DNA from: Epiperipatus broadwayi
Taxonomy: Eukaryota > Onychophora > Udeonychophora > Euonychophora > Peripatidae
Direction: 5' to 3'
NCBI GenBank assembly: GCA_028023455.1
Contig: JAQFVV010012396.1
Coordinates: forward strand, 8,288,085-8,352,084
Length of the DNA stretch: 64,000 bases
Each line of letters opens with the position of its first letter. Position 1 is the first letter of the stretch. This document shows positions 11,869 to 23,165 of this stretch, piece after piece. The translations under genes and the position numbers were made by a program. The notes below the pieces were generated by a model. It did not search any database. It had not been told where the DNA came from and saw nothing but the letters and a program-made list of their open reading frames with translations.

Positions 11869-12262
11869 AAACAAGCTTTTTTTCAATAATGCTGCAAGAG
11901 AAAGCATTTAAAATCTCTATCAAAAATTATCCCTATCCCCAAACCAGTTTTGAGCTGATGACTCTCATCAGTGAGGCACTAAGCATTTTCTAAAATACAA
12001 ACACAAGTCCAGCATTTATCAAATACTTAACTATTAAGTAGAAAGTCTGAAATCTACATGTCTTCAAATCCACTTATCTAACTTAAGTTAAGTATTTGAG
12101 AAATGCTGAACTTGAGTTTGTATTTTAGATCTAGTGTCTGAATGTCCTAGCACCTCACTGATGAGAGCCATCAGCTCAAAAACAGTTTGGAGATAGGAAT
12201 AATTCTAGATAGAAATTTTAAATGCTTTCTCTTGAAGCATTGTTGAAAAAAAAACTTGTTTG
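11869..12262. repeat. Foldback element with hammerhead-like cores
   Basis: Arms of about 170 bp (11869-12040 and 12081-12262) are inverted copies, including AGAGAAAGCATTT against its complement AAATGCTTTCTCT and AAATACAAAC against GTTTGTATTT. Each arm reads, toward the outside, CTGATGAGAG, a short loop, AGCTC and an A-rich run, then a (T)TTGG-GATAGG block. This is the layout seen in the 53-kb foldback. No coding capacity. Confidence 0.75.
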
Positions 12263-14625
12263 GAGCTATTAGCATGCTTGTTATATTGTATTTGTAAATA
12301 TAAGCTTATTAAATTGTCATGTGATGTATAACTTAATTTGTTTCCTTTTATTTTGATGCATTTGCTATATTAAAAATTCTAAAGTTTTTAACACAACCAC
12401 CATAAAGCAAAAATCCATAGTCTATGTAATTCTCTACAAAAAAAAGAAAGACAATTATACAAGATTTATTAATTATAACAATCCAGAGAAATCAGACTTA
12501 ACATAATCTGCACTACAGGAGCGCCATCTAGGCATTTGAACCTAGAAAAATTTATATAGTAGGCAGATACGTAAGTCAAAAAAAAATATATTAGTTGATT
12601 CCGGTCGTTAGCCCATTGTCACTAACTCAGAGATGCAGAGATAATAAATAACTTGTTTAATTGCATCTTAAATATATATATAAAAAAATAAAAGCCACTA
12701 ATGGTAATTAACAAACAACATTTATTAACGCACGTACAAATAAATTTTGAGGAATACATTTAACATTTTATATTTTTATATTAACTTTTAATTTTACATT
12801 TAAATAAATTGCAATGAGTTTAATATTTTATTTAGAGGGTCGAGTATGAATAGACTACATAGATCTGCATTTGAAAAGAAAATATTCTATCCCTTATTTA
12901 ACCTTAGGCCAAAAGTTCACAGCCAAACCAACATCAGTCCATCAGATATATCGATGTATTCAATGCAGCATGAATACAACAACACAAAATACTATACTGT
13001 CAGGAATGTATATCTGAACAGTAAGTAGAGTTAGAGGAGACATTGTCTCTCAACCAACAGGAATGCTATATCTGTTGGCAAGTAGAACAATAAACAAAAA
13101 ACTCCATAGGAATTGACTGTGGTCCTTTTTGCCGACTTACAATCCCATCCATAGGCAAACAGAAGGTGTGTGGTGTATATATGCAATCCTGCCCATAGCG
13201 GATCTCCTGCTACATTTACTAATTACATCAATACATCTAATCCATTGACCCAATTTAACTACAAAACAAATAACCCAAGATTACCCTCCCTTAAACTATA
13301 TATATAACTTTACAAATCTATATAGCCATTCATGCCCGACTTAAATTTAACATTTAGATATGTTTGCACAGATGAATTTTATACAATTTGTTTTATAATG
13401 TTGAGTATAGATCGGCTGCACAGATTCTACAGTTAAAAACATTTCAAAATAAACACAACCGATCAAAATACAAAATCATCAATAATGTCAATTGCATAGG
13501 GAATACAAAAAAACCCAATAGCATTCATCGTAAGATGCCGCAGTGACATCAATGACTTATATATTCCAACTGACTATGAAACAGCAACATAATTAACCAC
13601 TAACGAATCTATGCAACATCTATACCCAACTTAAATTTCCTCATTTAAAATTTAAACAATAAATATTAATACAAATAAAATAATAAATGGAAATGATTTT
13701 TATCAAACGTAAAATATATAAAATTAAACATTATTAATTGATTTGAAACTTACAAAAATCAGATAAGAGTCCATTTTAACATTTAAGTTGGCTTGTTTAT
13801 TAAATTTGTCAAACCCTGACGAAAGTTCTTAATTGTTCTTTTTTTTTTTATGATTTTAAAAATTGTTTAGTTCATATTAGCTTACAGTAGAAAAGCTCAG
13901 GTTCCTGTTGGCAATTCCCACGAAGACTTTCATGGAAGACCCATCTGATATTCTGGAGGTAGCCTTAGCTGGTTCATTCTGGTATCACAGTCTTTTCATT
14001 TTTTAAAATAACAGAGAGAATATGTGCATCTTATCGCTCTTCTCACAAAATCAAGTTGGAACTGACTGGAACTCAATATTTTTCTTTTTATAGTCCTCCT
14101 ATGGATTCCACAAACAAAAATGTCACTGTTCCATTTTTTTCGTTATGGTCCGGGCCTTCATTTGCTTCCATTGGTCAAGCTAAAATCTCTTTATTCTCTT
14201 ATCTATTTTTCATCTGACTTTTTAATTACACAGCTTTTGGATAATTAATAAACAATCATTTCCATCTACAAAAATATTTTATCTTTAAATCTTGTACTTT
14301 TTTATAAAAAAGTACGTTCAAATATTTATTTATTTTTTTAAAATATTTTTAAAGTTTTGCATCTGTGCGAATATATACATTTAACAAACATTTTAATTTT
14401 AGCGTTTAGTTTTTTTTTAAATAAATTTATTTTTATTTGCGAACTTAAAAGTTTTTATTTCAATTTAATGTAATGGCATATTTATATATCGTTACACAAT
14501 ATTAGTACAATATTTATTAAGTTATAGACAAATTTTCACATTAATGTTATTATATGCCATCATTGTTTTAAATACATTTCATGATGCAAATTTACACAGC
14601 AAATAATTTACAGCATTAATTATCT
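12263..14625. other. Unassigned stretch, less A+T-biased at 12480-13640
   Basis: No recognisable gene. Around 12480-13640 the sequence is visibly less A/T-monotonous and contains a weak direct repeat (GTCGAGTATGAATAGAC near 12838 against GTTGAGTATAGATCGGC near 13402). It looks like a decayed mobile-element segment rather than random spacer, but I found no motif that assigns it. The 60-codon open frame at 12846-13028 has no family resemblance. Confidence 0.35.
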
Positions 14626-14633
14626 CTCTAGAC

Positions 14634-15189
14634 CAGGGGTTCCCAACCTTTTTGCGCTTAAGAGCACATTGTATAATACCGGCCAGGTGGTGGGCACCAT
14701 TTATTTTTTTTCAACCAGATGGCGGCATCATTTATTTTTTCAATGTAAATTTATAGTTGGATATTATTAATATTACACATAATATACAAAAAAATATTTA
14801 TTTCAAAAATAAAATTTCAACATATAATTAATGTTTATTGTAATAACAATTTTTATTTCTCCTTACTTTGTAATTACTGATACACTCTGAAAGCGCTAAG
14901 TCTAATAGATAAAAAAGAAAAAAGCCTACTAATTAATAAACTTAAAAGTTTCACCGTAACGCAATTAATTTTAGCGTATCAGTAATTAACATTTATATTT
15001 TTACGCTGTAAAAGTATAGTATGCCCTGCAATTTGATTACAATATAATACAATAATTTATAAGAAATTTTAAAAATTAAATTTATTTGTATCAGATAAAT
15101 AATTTTTTATCGTGTTCGGATAGCGGCGGGCACACATAAAATGGTCTGCGGGTGCCATGGTGCCCGCGGGCATAGGGTTGGGACCCCTG
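14634..15189. mobile_element. hAT-type MITE with perfect 8-bp target duplications
   Basis: 556 bp, beginning CAGGGGTTCCCAACC and ending GGGTTGGGACCCCTG (inverted termini). The flanks are CTCTAGAC at 14626-14633 and CTCTAGAC at 15190-15197, an exact 8-bp duplication. No open frame: a non-autonomous hAT derivative dependent on a transposase in trans. A segment at about 14865-14995 that is absent from the related copy at 11174-11532 has its own short inverted ends (ATTACTGATACACT against AGCGTATCAGTAAT). Confidence 0.92.
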
Positions 15190-15197
15190 CTCTAGAC

Positions 15198-16926
15198 ATA
15201 AAGTTTATGTTGTTTCAAGTAACTTATTTTCACAATAAAATTTAACATCATTTAAAATACCTTCCCATTATAAAATTAAGTACTTCATAAAATTTTAAAT
15301 ATGTACCAGAGAATTGAATATTACTTATTTGCCATAACTATTGATTAATCTTTTGTAAATTATATTTATTCAAATAAATATTTGTACATCATAATTTATT
15401 TTTTACTGATTGTTTTTTCAGTATGAAAATATATTAGAGTATTATTTAGTGGTAGAGAAAAACATATGTTAGAGCACCCATTAAAATAACACCACTATTT
15501 CTTTTACTTGATCTCTTTTTTATATAACTCTTGAGTCCTTTAGTACTAAAACATCTAATATTTTATTAACTTTTGATAACTTTTAATTTTCTATTTAGAT
15601 TATAAAGATAACTTTAAAAAAAAATTAAATGTAATGACAATAAATTGTAACTATAAAAAATGCATTATAAATACTAATTTATATGCCAAACTTCAGACCC
15701 ATTAGATAATAAAATGCAAAATAAATAAAATGTGCTAACATTAAACTGATGTCTATATTATCAAATTATGCATCAAACAAAGTTTAAATCATAATACAGA
15801 CAATCAATTTACATCTAACAACAAATAATTTTTTTTAACAACTTTGATATCATATCAATTCATCCAAGGTAATTTTTTATGGTTTGCAAAGACAATATTT
15901 CAGTTTGGCTACAAAGCTACCTATTATCAACCCAATATAATGTACAAAATTCTTTCCTAATATTTCAAACTTTAAATCTATTTGATATTAAATGTAAATT
16001 AAATGTGATGCATGTTTAAATATTCGATTTTTAAAAATTATAATAATTTAGCCAAAGTCAGAATAGGAAAACAACTACAAATTATCACTTGAAATATTAA
16101 GTAAAACCAATTATTCCCCATTTTTCTTTGTTGTTACATTAAATACACACAGATATAACAAAAAAAAATTACAATTATATAAAGAAAATGTTTAGTTGTC
16201 AGCAATAAACATTAATAACATTATTGCTTCATTCATATATATACTCATCACGCACACTGCTGTTTTATTTTACTAAATAAAAATTAATTTTACTAATCTT
16301 TCTAATGATTTGGCATACAGTGTGTGAGTGAATAGCATATATTTATAGCAAGATCTGAATTGCGGACCCCTAGGAGGTTAGTATAGATGGTGACACATGA
16401 AGCATCGATGATGATTAGACATCGATTGCTTCAATATATAGAACCATACTCATGATTTCTGGATTTTGTGATATAATTATTTCAAATAAATTTTTACGTT
16501 ATAGTCAGTTTATCTTTTCTCACTCAAATCTTATTACTCAATGAATCTGTATTGCACAATTGAACAACAATCAGACAAGTTTATTTGATTTAAGTTAAAT
16601 TAAAAAATTTTAATAAGTAAATATCAACTATATAATAAAAAGTATATATATGATGAATAGATCATAAACAATCGATATGTACACATAGAATCTAATTGAA
16701 TATACACAAATGATCAATTGAAATTAATTCCATATTTAAATATGTGATGGCCTAACAATCTCCAATTATTTAATATCAAATATAAAACATATATGTCTAT
16801 ATATCACAAAATATGTTGCAGGATGTTTGTACTTTCCAAGATACAAGAGAGTTTAATATAAACATCTTTTTATATACTTTATATAAATATATTTTAATAA
16901 AATACATATGTATCTATACAAAGATG
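15198..16926. other. A+T-rich stretch, nothing recognised
   Basis: Long A/T-rich DNA without coding signal. A short GC-richer patch at 16355-16430 contains a small inverted repeat (CATCGATGATG against GACATCGATTG) of unknown meaning. Confidence 0.35.
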
Positions 16927-17466
16927 AATATCAACAAATAAAAAATCCTTCTCCTTTTTTCTTTTCAAAAACTTTATTTTTTATCTCAATACTGAACATA
17001 TATATACATTAATATACAAAACTCCAACGTTTCAACTGTTTTATCTCATACAGTCATTTTCAAGGATCTGCAACAATATTAAATACATATCAACAAATAA
17101 ACTTCAATTACATAAAAACTTTCTCTTACATTAACATAATAACAAACATATTAAACATATAGAAATATATTTTACTTACAGCTTTCTCCCACTGCTATAT
17201 TTTATTACTCTTTTTTTTTTTTTTTATTTACATTGTTTAATTACAATATATCTTAAAATCATCCAAGAAACTTTCTATACAAATTTAAATACCAACTCTA
17301 ATTTCCAAAAACCTCCCCCTTTCTTTAAATTTTATCTAAAACCCATCTTAAAACTACATTCCTAAACTATATATTTAAATGAATATAAAACAAATTTAAA
17401 CATTCCCCCCTCTCTCTCTCTTTTATACAAAAAAACTTCTAACAATTTACCTAAACCCATTAAGCA

Positions 17467-17769
17467 TTTATTTTAATTATACAGTAATTTATATTCCTTA
17501 TCTACTCCATTAATTCTATTTAGAGTAGGATTATATTTTTTTATAAATAAAAAAATTCTTTAACCATCCTTTCCTTGTAATTTTTAACCCTTTCTAACAT
17601 TTTAATACTAAATTCTTTATGACCTAAACCTTTACAATGAATGTAAATATTTGAATTTTTGTCATACAAATGTTGTCTAAGTCTAGTTTTTAATTTATTC
17701 TTAGTTGTACCAATATATGAAACCTTACCCCCTCCCTCTTACAATTTAAACATTCAACTAAATATATTC
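17467..17769 (-). pseudogene. GIY-YIG endonuclease remnant, left arm, frameshifted
   Basis: Mirror copy of the frame at 18003-18305. In the glycine/arginine-coding G-rich tract it carries five G after GGGA where the right arm has six (C-run at about 17728-17732 on the plus strand). This breaks the GIY-YIG frame just before the YIG motif. Apart from that slip the arm is nearly identical to its partner. Confidence 0.75.
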
Positions 17770-18002
17770 CATTCATTTTGTCAGTTTCTATATTTTTTGT
17801 ATCATTGATTAAATTTCCTAAATTCAATTTCTTTTTATATACTTAAAATTAACCTACTTTCCTTTGTATTTATTATATACTTTTTATTCTGGTAGATTAA
17901 AGTATAAATATATAAAGGGGAAAGAGGTTAAATTAACAGTATATAAAAAAAATTGAATTTAGAAATTTAATCAATGATACAAAAAATATAGAAACTGACA
18001 AA

Positions 18003-18305
18003 ATGAATGGAATATATTTAGTTGAATGTTTAAATTGTAAGAGGGAGGGGGGTAAGGTTTCATATATTGGTACAACTAAGAATAAATTAAAAACTAGACT
18101 TAGACAACATTTGTATGACAAAAATTCAAATATTTACATTCATTGTAAAGGTTTAGGTCATAAAGAATTTAGTATTAAAATGTTAGAAAGGGTTAAAAAT
18201 TACAAGGAAAGGATGGTTAAAGAATTTTTTTATATAAAAAAATATAATCCTACTCTAAATAGAATTAATGGAGTAGATAAGGAATATAAATTACTGTATA
18301 ATTAA
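18003..18305 (+). pseudogene. Penelope-like GIY-YIG endonuclease C-terminal fragment, open
   Basis: A 100-codon open frame containing GIYLVECLNC then VSYIGTTKNKLKTRLRQH, the GIY-YIG nuclease signature with its conserved arginine (RLRQH), a following GLGHKEF block and a C-terminal FFYIKKYNPTLNR segment. In Penelope-like elements this domain follows the reverse transcriptase and nicks target DNA. Here the RT is missing: upstream only about 70 bp remain before the palindrome centre, so this is a 5'-truncated copy although the domain itself is uninterrupted. The first in-frame ATG at 18003 is not a real translation start. The gene ends at TAA 18303-18305. Confidence 0.85.
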
Positions 18306-18845
18306 AATAAATGCTTAATGGGTTTAGGTAAATTGTTAGAAGTTTTTTTGTATAAAAGAGAGAGAGGGGGGGGGAATGTTTAAATTTGTTTTATATTCAT
18401 TTAAATATATAGTTTAGGAATGTAGTTTTAAGATGGGTTTTAGATAAAATTTAAAGAAAGGGGGAGGTTTTTGGAAATTAGAGTTGGTATTTAAATTTGT
18501 ATAGAAAGTTTCTTGGATGATTTTAAGATATATTGTAATTAAACAATGTAAATAAAAAAAAAAGAGTAATAAAATATAGCAGTGGGAGAAAGCTGTAAGT
18601 AAAATATATTTCTATATGTTTAATATGTTTGTTATTATGTTAATGTAAGAGAAAGTTTTTATGTAATTGAAGTTTATTTGTTGATATGTATTTAATATTG
18701 TTGCAGATCCTTGAAAATGACTGTATGAGATAAAACAGTTGAAACGTTGGAGTTTTGTATATTAATGTATATATATGTTCAGTATTGAGATAAAAAATAA
18801 AGTTTTTGAAAAGAAAAAAGGAGAAGGATTTTTTATTTGTTGATA

Positions 18846-20540
18846 TTATTGTAGAACATATATATTTTAAAAGAAAAAGTGGATGTACCTTTGCTGTGTT
18901 ATTATATTTTACAAAGATGAATCTAGTTCTTTGTAATATAAATTTAAGAGAACAAAATAAAGTGAATATTTATTATGATAAAAATTTTTTCGAACTTCTA
19001 ATATAAATGATACGCCTGAAGTTAATTTAAAATTTATAAAAGAAATGAATATATTTTAAATATTAAAATATTTAATTACTATGCCACAGATATGAGTTTA
19101 AAGCTTAAAAAAAAAAATGTGATTCTTCTATATTTTGATATGTGAATAGAATACCACTCATAAACACTATAAACGAAGAAAGACAAAAAATATATCAATA
19201 ATGATAAACACATATGACCCGAATGAGAGTCTTTAAATATTGTATTTTCAGAATGGCATCATAGTTCTGATGTCTATCCCAAATTACAAACCACTAGTAT
19301 ATCCTTATTTTAGAGAAGATATAATATATTCACAAAAACATTTAAATTCGAAGTACATTTTGTTGATTTCAATGTTTTATATATATATCAAAATTATTCT
19401 TTCAAATAATAATTTAGTTTATATGACATTACACACATGAGTACTAGTTTATATTCATAATGATATGAAGAGATCTTTTCATGAACAAATATAATTTCAA
19501 AATGTGATGAAGGAATAGATGCTAGCTTTATCTAGAATGGTATGATGGGAAATTAAACTGATTCATATCTTTAAAAAAAATTGATCAATTGATCTAATAA
19601 AATTATATAGACTGGTAGATATGACTCCTGTACATCCTCTAATGTTTGTATTCCTTCTTTGAAATATAGGTAACATCCACTTTAAAGGATAAGAATATTC
19701 TGATGGTTTATACAAGAATGAAGCAATTTTGATGATTTTTTTTTATTATAGTAAATTGTCATTTTACCATAAAAAATGTTCAATATACTGCTCATTTTAT
19801 GGGCAGACAATATTAGTTATTACTCCTCCATTAACTATATACTTTAAAGGTAATAAAAAGTAAATCATATAAAGAAATTTATATATGCTTCCATTTAAAG
19901 CAATAACAAAAGAGTTCAAACTATTCAGTCCTATTTATAAATTTTTTTATTGACATTAGTGTATCTATAGCAGTGTTCTACATTCACTCATTAAAAGTGA
20001 TTTCTGGTAGCATTCCTCTAATAAAAATTTGTATTATTCAACAAATAAAAATAAATATTTTAGAATTTCAAAATATCAATATTATTTTCAATTTCAATAA
20101 AAAATAAACAGTTTATAATACATTTTCACTATATTATATAGAAAATATATTTTTATGCTTATCTCCTTAGTATAATATTATACAAATAAAAAGGACAAAT
20201 ATATAAACAATTATTTGCATTTATAATTTACTATCATGAATGCAGTAACAAGAATAAAACATATAACAAAAGAGTAATAATTTTCCCCAAACTATATACT
20301 TTATTATTAGCATATTCATTATCTTATTTTTAAATGAAAAAAAAATCAATTTATAATGTTTCAATACAATTAATAAACAATTTTATATTAATATTATCAC
20401 TGTCATAGTAACATAGTTAATATTTATTATTTCATAAGTTAACATATTAGCCATTCAATTTCAAATTTAAAAAAAAGTAAAAAAAAAATTATGACTGACA
20501 TCTTACCACATATTGAAATACATCTCAAATTTTGATACAA
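18846..20540. other. A+T-rich stretch, nothing recognised
   Basis: Small open frames (18806-19006, 19240-19440) are of A/T-driven composition and match nothing I know. Confidence 0.35.
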
Positions 20541-20547
20541 TATATAT

Positions 20548-20582
<35 letters not shown>

Positions 20583-20610
20583 ATACATATATATATATAT
20601 ATATATATAT
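20541..20610. repeat. TA microsatellite
   Basis: Near-pure (TA)n interrupted by GA and GTATACA; self-complementary and able to extrude as a hairpin. Confidence 0.9.
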
Positions 20611-20645
20611 AAATGTCCTTTAATAAAAAATTATTGTAGTAATAC

Positions 20646-21072
20646 TAAATATAATGGCAATTAACTATTATATTGTCCTTCAATCTGCAGAAGTACTTTC
20701 AGTTAATTCTTTAACCCTCCTCAACTGCCATTAAATTTAAAATAAAAACATAATGAAAGCAAATATCAAGACAAATCCCATGAAATGGAATTTTAATGTT
20801 AGGAGATTGTCTATTAATTATATTCATTTTTGAAGACACAAACCATAATAAGACAAAAATTAAGAAGGCAATTTTAATAAATAGAAATAAAATGAATATA
20901 ATTAATAGATAAGCTGCTAACATTAAAATTCAGGATTCATGGAATTTGAGTTGATGTTTGCTTTTGCTATGTTTTTGAATTTAATGACAGTTGAGAAAGG
21001 TTAAGGAATTAATCAAAAATATTTTTGCAGATTGGAAGACTATATATAATAATTAATTACCATTATATTTGT
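20646..21072. mobile_element. Palindrome of Penelope-like 3' terminal repeats
   Basis: The left arm (20646-20838) and right arm (20880-21072) are inverted copies, centred near 20859. Each carries TAAATATAATGG, a CTGCAGA-AGTACTTT region, CTCAACTG-CATTAAATT, ATCCCATGAA and TTTTAATGTTAG. The same sequence, in one copy, forms the 3' end of the Penelope-like element at 38680-40790. This is therefore two solo 3' ends joined head to head, with no RT or endonuclease sequence left. Confidence 0.8.
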
Positions 21073-21164
21073 TATTTTTATATATTTTAAAAGCCTAGAA
21101 CTAAACTCATCAATAAAATAATCAAAATTACTTCAAAATTCACAACTAAATAAATATGTTGCTA

Positions 21165-21283
21165 TCGTGTAGTCCTTTATACTTGAGAAGTCTGCTTGTA
21201 GCAATGAAATTATTGGTTGTATTTTAGAGTTGTTTTTTTTTTTTGGCTGGTCTGGTTGAGTTGCAAATTTTGATGTAATTTTG

Positions 21284-21295
<12 letters not shown>
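21165..21295 (+). mobile_element. Solo Penelope-like 3' end (family of 58.8-63.1 kb)
   Basis: ACTTGAGAAGTCTGCTTGTA, then GCAATGAAA, GGTTGTATTTTAGA, a T-run, CTGGTCTGGTT and ATTTTGATTTTATA match, in order, the 3' untranslated region at 63024-63140 of the intact Penelope-like copy. Only this tail is present and a TA microsatellite follows it directly. Confidence 0.8.

Positions 21296-21355
<60 letters not shown>
21287..21355. repeat. Two TA microsatellite tracts
   Basis: (TA)n at about 21287-21319 and 21328-21355, separated by AAATTAAA. Confidence 0.9.
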
Positions 21356-21361
<6 letters not shown>

Positions 21362-22029
21362 TTTAAATAAAACAGATGAAGCACAACATATTCCAGGCTT
21401 GTGAAGACCACATTTTATCTCATTCTTCTAATATAAAATTAAACTGAAGAAAAGAAACATTTTGTTAGTCCTCACATTCTGAATGCTCAACTGTTTCATG
21501 CTCAATCTCATTCTTTACCTCACACACAATCTCATTACTATTTGAGATCTAACAGTTTTAAAAGTTAACCTTGAAAATATTGGATGCTATTTTGTCAAAA
21601 CATTAGAAATTAATCAAAACTAACACATGATTTAACTCAAAAACTATTTTATTTACATTGTATAAACATCAAAACATTAAATATTATATATATTGATAGG
21701 AGAATGTGTTAATTTTATTAGCACATATGTAAAAAGTTGTTTTCTTCTACTATATTGCATATATATAATTCTTATATTATTAATTATTACATATAAACAA
21801 ACCAATAAAGGTAGTTAAAAATTTATCACTATGATAAATTGTACAAGTAATATGCCAATTTAGAAATTAGGCTTATAATAAATTCAAGCTCTAAACTAGG
21901 CACAATCAACAAATGTTGGTTTATTTAAAAATAAGCTCTAAGCATAGATGGTCCACCCATGCTTTTAAAACATTTATTGATGGAAGAGTGTGTGGCAGTT
22001 TTAATAGGGCTTGTATGAAGAATTTTTTT
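21356..22029. other. A+T-rich stretch, nothing recognised
   Basis: No coding or repeat signal recognised. Confidence 0.35.
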
Positions 22030-22944
22030 GGTACTCATACTTATGACAATCTATCCTGCTCGTTGGTGCTGTTGCTAGTCAAAAACCAATAGCTATAATG
22101 TTACTGGGCTGATTTACATTTTAATTTTTTTTAAAATTTGCTTTTACCGGTTTCTTTTCTTTTGAGGGATTTACATTTTTTTTAGATATAAAACATTGAA
22201 TTTCTTTCAAAATACTTTTTTTTTTAAACATTTTCTAAATTACAGTTTTTAATTACATTATATATTTCAGTGCATAGCACTGGAATATGCAGGGGGAGTG
22301 ACCGCTGTTTTTGGTGATCCAAAGAATCAACCAATAAATCTACTACTCTGATCAAACCAACCTTAGGATTTCTAAAATGGCATGCAACTTCAGACATTTG
22401 ATTTGTTTTGTAGCTGTTCTTTATGAAACATTATTTAATAGAAATAAATAATTACATTTTAAAATTATATTATACATTTCAACGTGTAGCACTCCACCAC
22501 AGCCATTTTAGAAGTCTCTTACCTGTTCTCACATAAATGTGACTTTTCCCATGAATTCTCTGAAATGGTGCTGGAACCTACCCTTTTGAAATTAAATTCA
22601 CCTTCAAAGATGAGTAGGAAAGCATGGTGACAGACTTATAATTATTACTATGTAACAGTATGTCAGGTAGGGTGTAATATCATTACTTCAAATTCACATT
22701 AATAGAGTTATGGCCAGTTGAATTCTATGCACTTTCACATTATATGGTAGTGATATATGAAGTGTGCCCTATTTGTATAGTGTTACAAAGCACCTTAGTG
22801 GGTCGTGTGCAATGCAATCTAGGCCTGCAATGGCTAATATGAACACAACTGTTTTATAGGCCATAAGTTTGGCCACTAATGGCATAGTTCTGTGCTTTTG
22901 CATGGAAACACCACCATTGAGCAGGATGGATTGTCATGAGTACC
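22030..22944. mobile_element. Putative non-autonomous element with GGTACTCAT inverted ends
   Basis: The left end (GGTACTCAT, then ATGACAATCTATCCTGCTC and GTTGGTGCTGTT) is mirrored at about 22907-22944 with small indels. The interior lacks a coding frame. Two internal segments near 22245 and 22460 resemble each other (ATTATATATTTCAGTGCATA against ATTATACATTTCAACGTGTA, each followed by GCACT). T-runs lie outside both ends. Superfamily unknown. Confidence 0.55.
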
Positions 22945-23030
22945 TTTTTTCCTTCCACAATATTACATACATAAATATCACTGTATTATTAATTATCACA
23001 CACAATCTTTCACAACATTTATATGTAACC

Positions 23031-23165
23031 AAATGATTTGTTGATTACAAGTTTGCATGAAGATTCATATAAAGTTCAAGTACTGGAAGTGATAAAATTG
23101 AGCTATGATCATGGACTTTGAGATCTAAAGTCCAGCAGTCTTCCATTATTCTAAATCATGCAGGA
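23031..23165 (+). repeat. Third copy of the 8028-8250 repeat family
   Basis: Starts AAATGATTTG and continues with TTCAAGTACTGGAAGTGA, AAAATTGAGC, GGACTTTGAGATCTAAAGTC and TTCCATTATTCTAAATCATG, in the same block order as the copies near 8.1 kb but longer. Confidence 0.5.

Larger units (their letters stand above)
16927..18845. mobile_element. Inverted pair of Penelope-like 3' ends (1.9-kb palindrome)
   Basis: Arms of about 910 bp at 16927-17838 and 17934-18845 are near-identical inverted copies meeting around 17886. Both arms contain, in order from centre outward, the GIY-YIG endonuclease region of a Penelope-like element, its 3' untranslated region with the words ACAGTTGAAACGTTGGAG, an AATAAA-type signal and a run-out GGAGAAGGATTTTTTATTTG. 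The RT domain is absent, so both copies are severely 5'-truncated and joined 5' to 5'. Penelope elements are known for such inverted arrangements. No target duplication is visible. Confidence 0.85.

Noticed and set aside
16355-16430. GC-richer patch with small hairpin as an RNA gene
   Set aside because: The hairpin is short and imperfect, with no promoter or family match.
17933-18121. 62-codon minus-strand frame
   Set aside because: Antisense shadow of the GIY-YIG region in the right arm of the palindrome.
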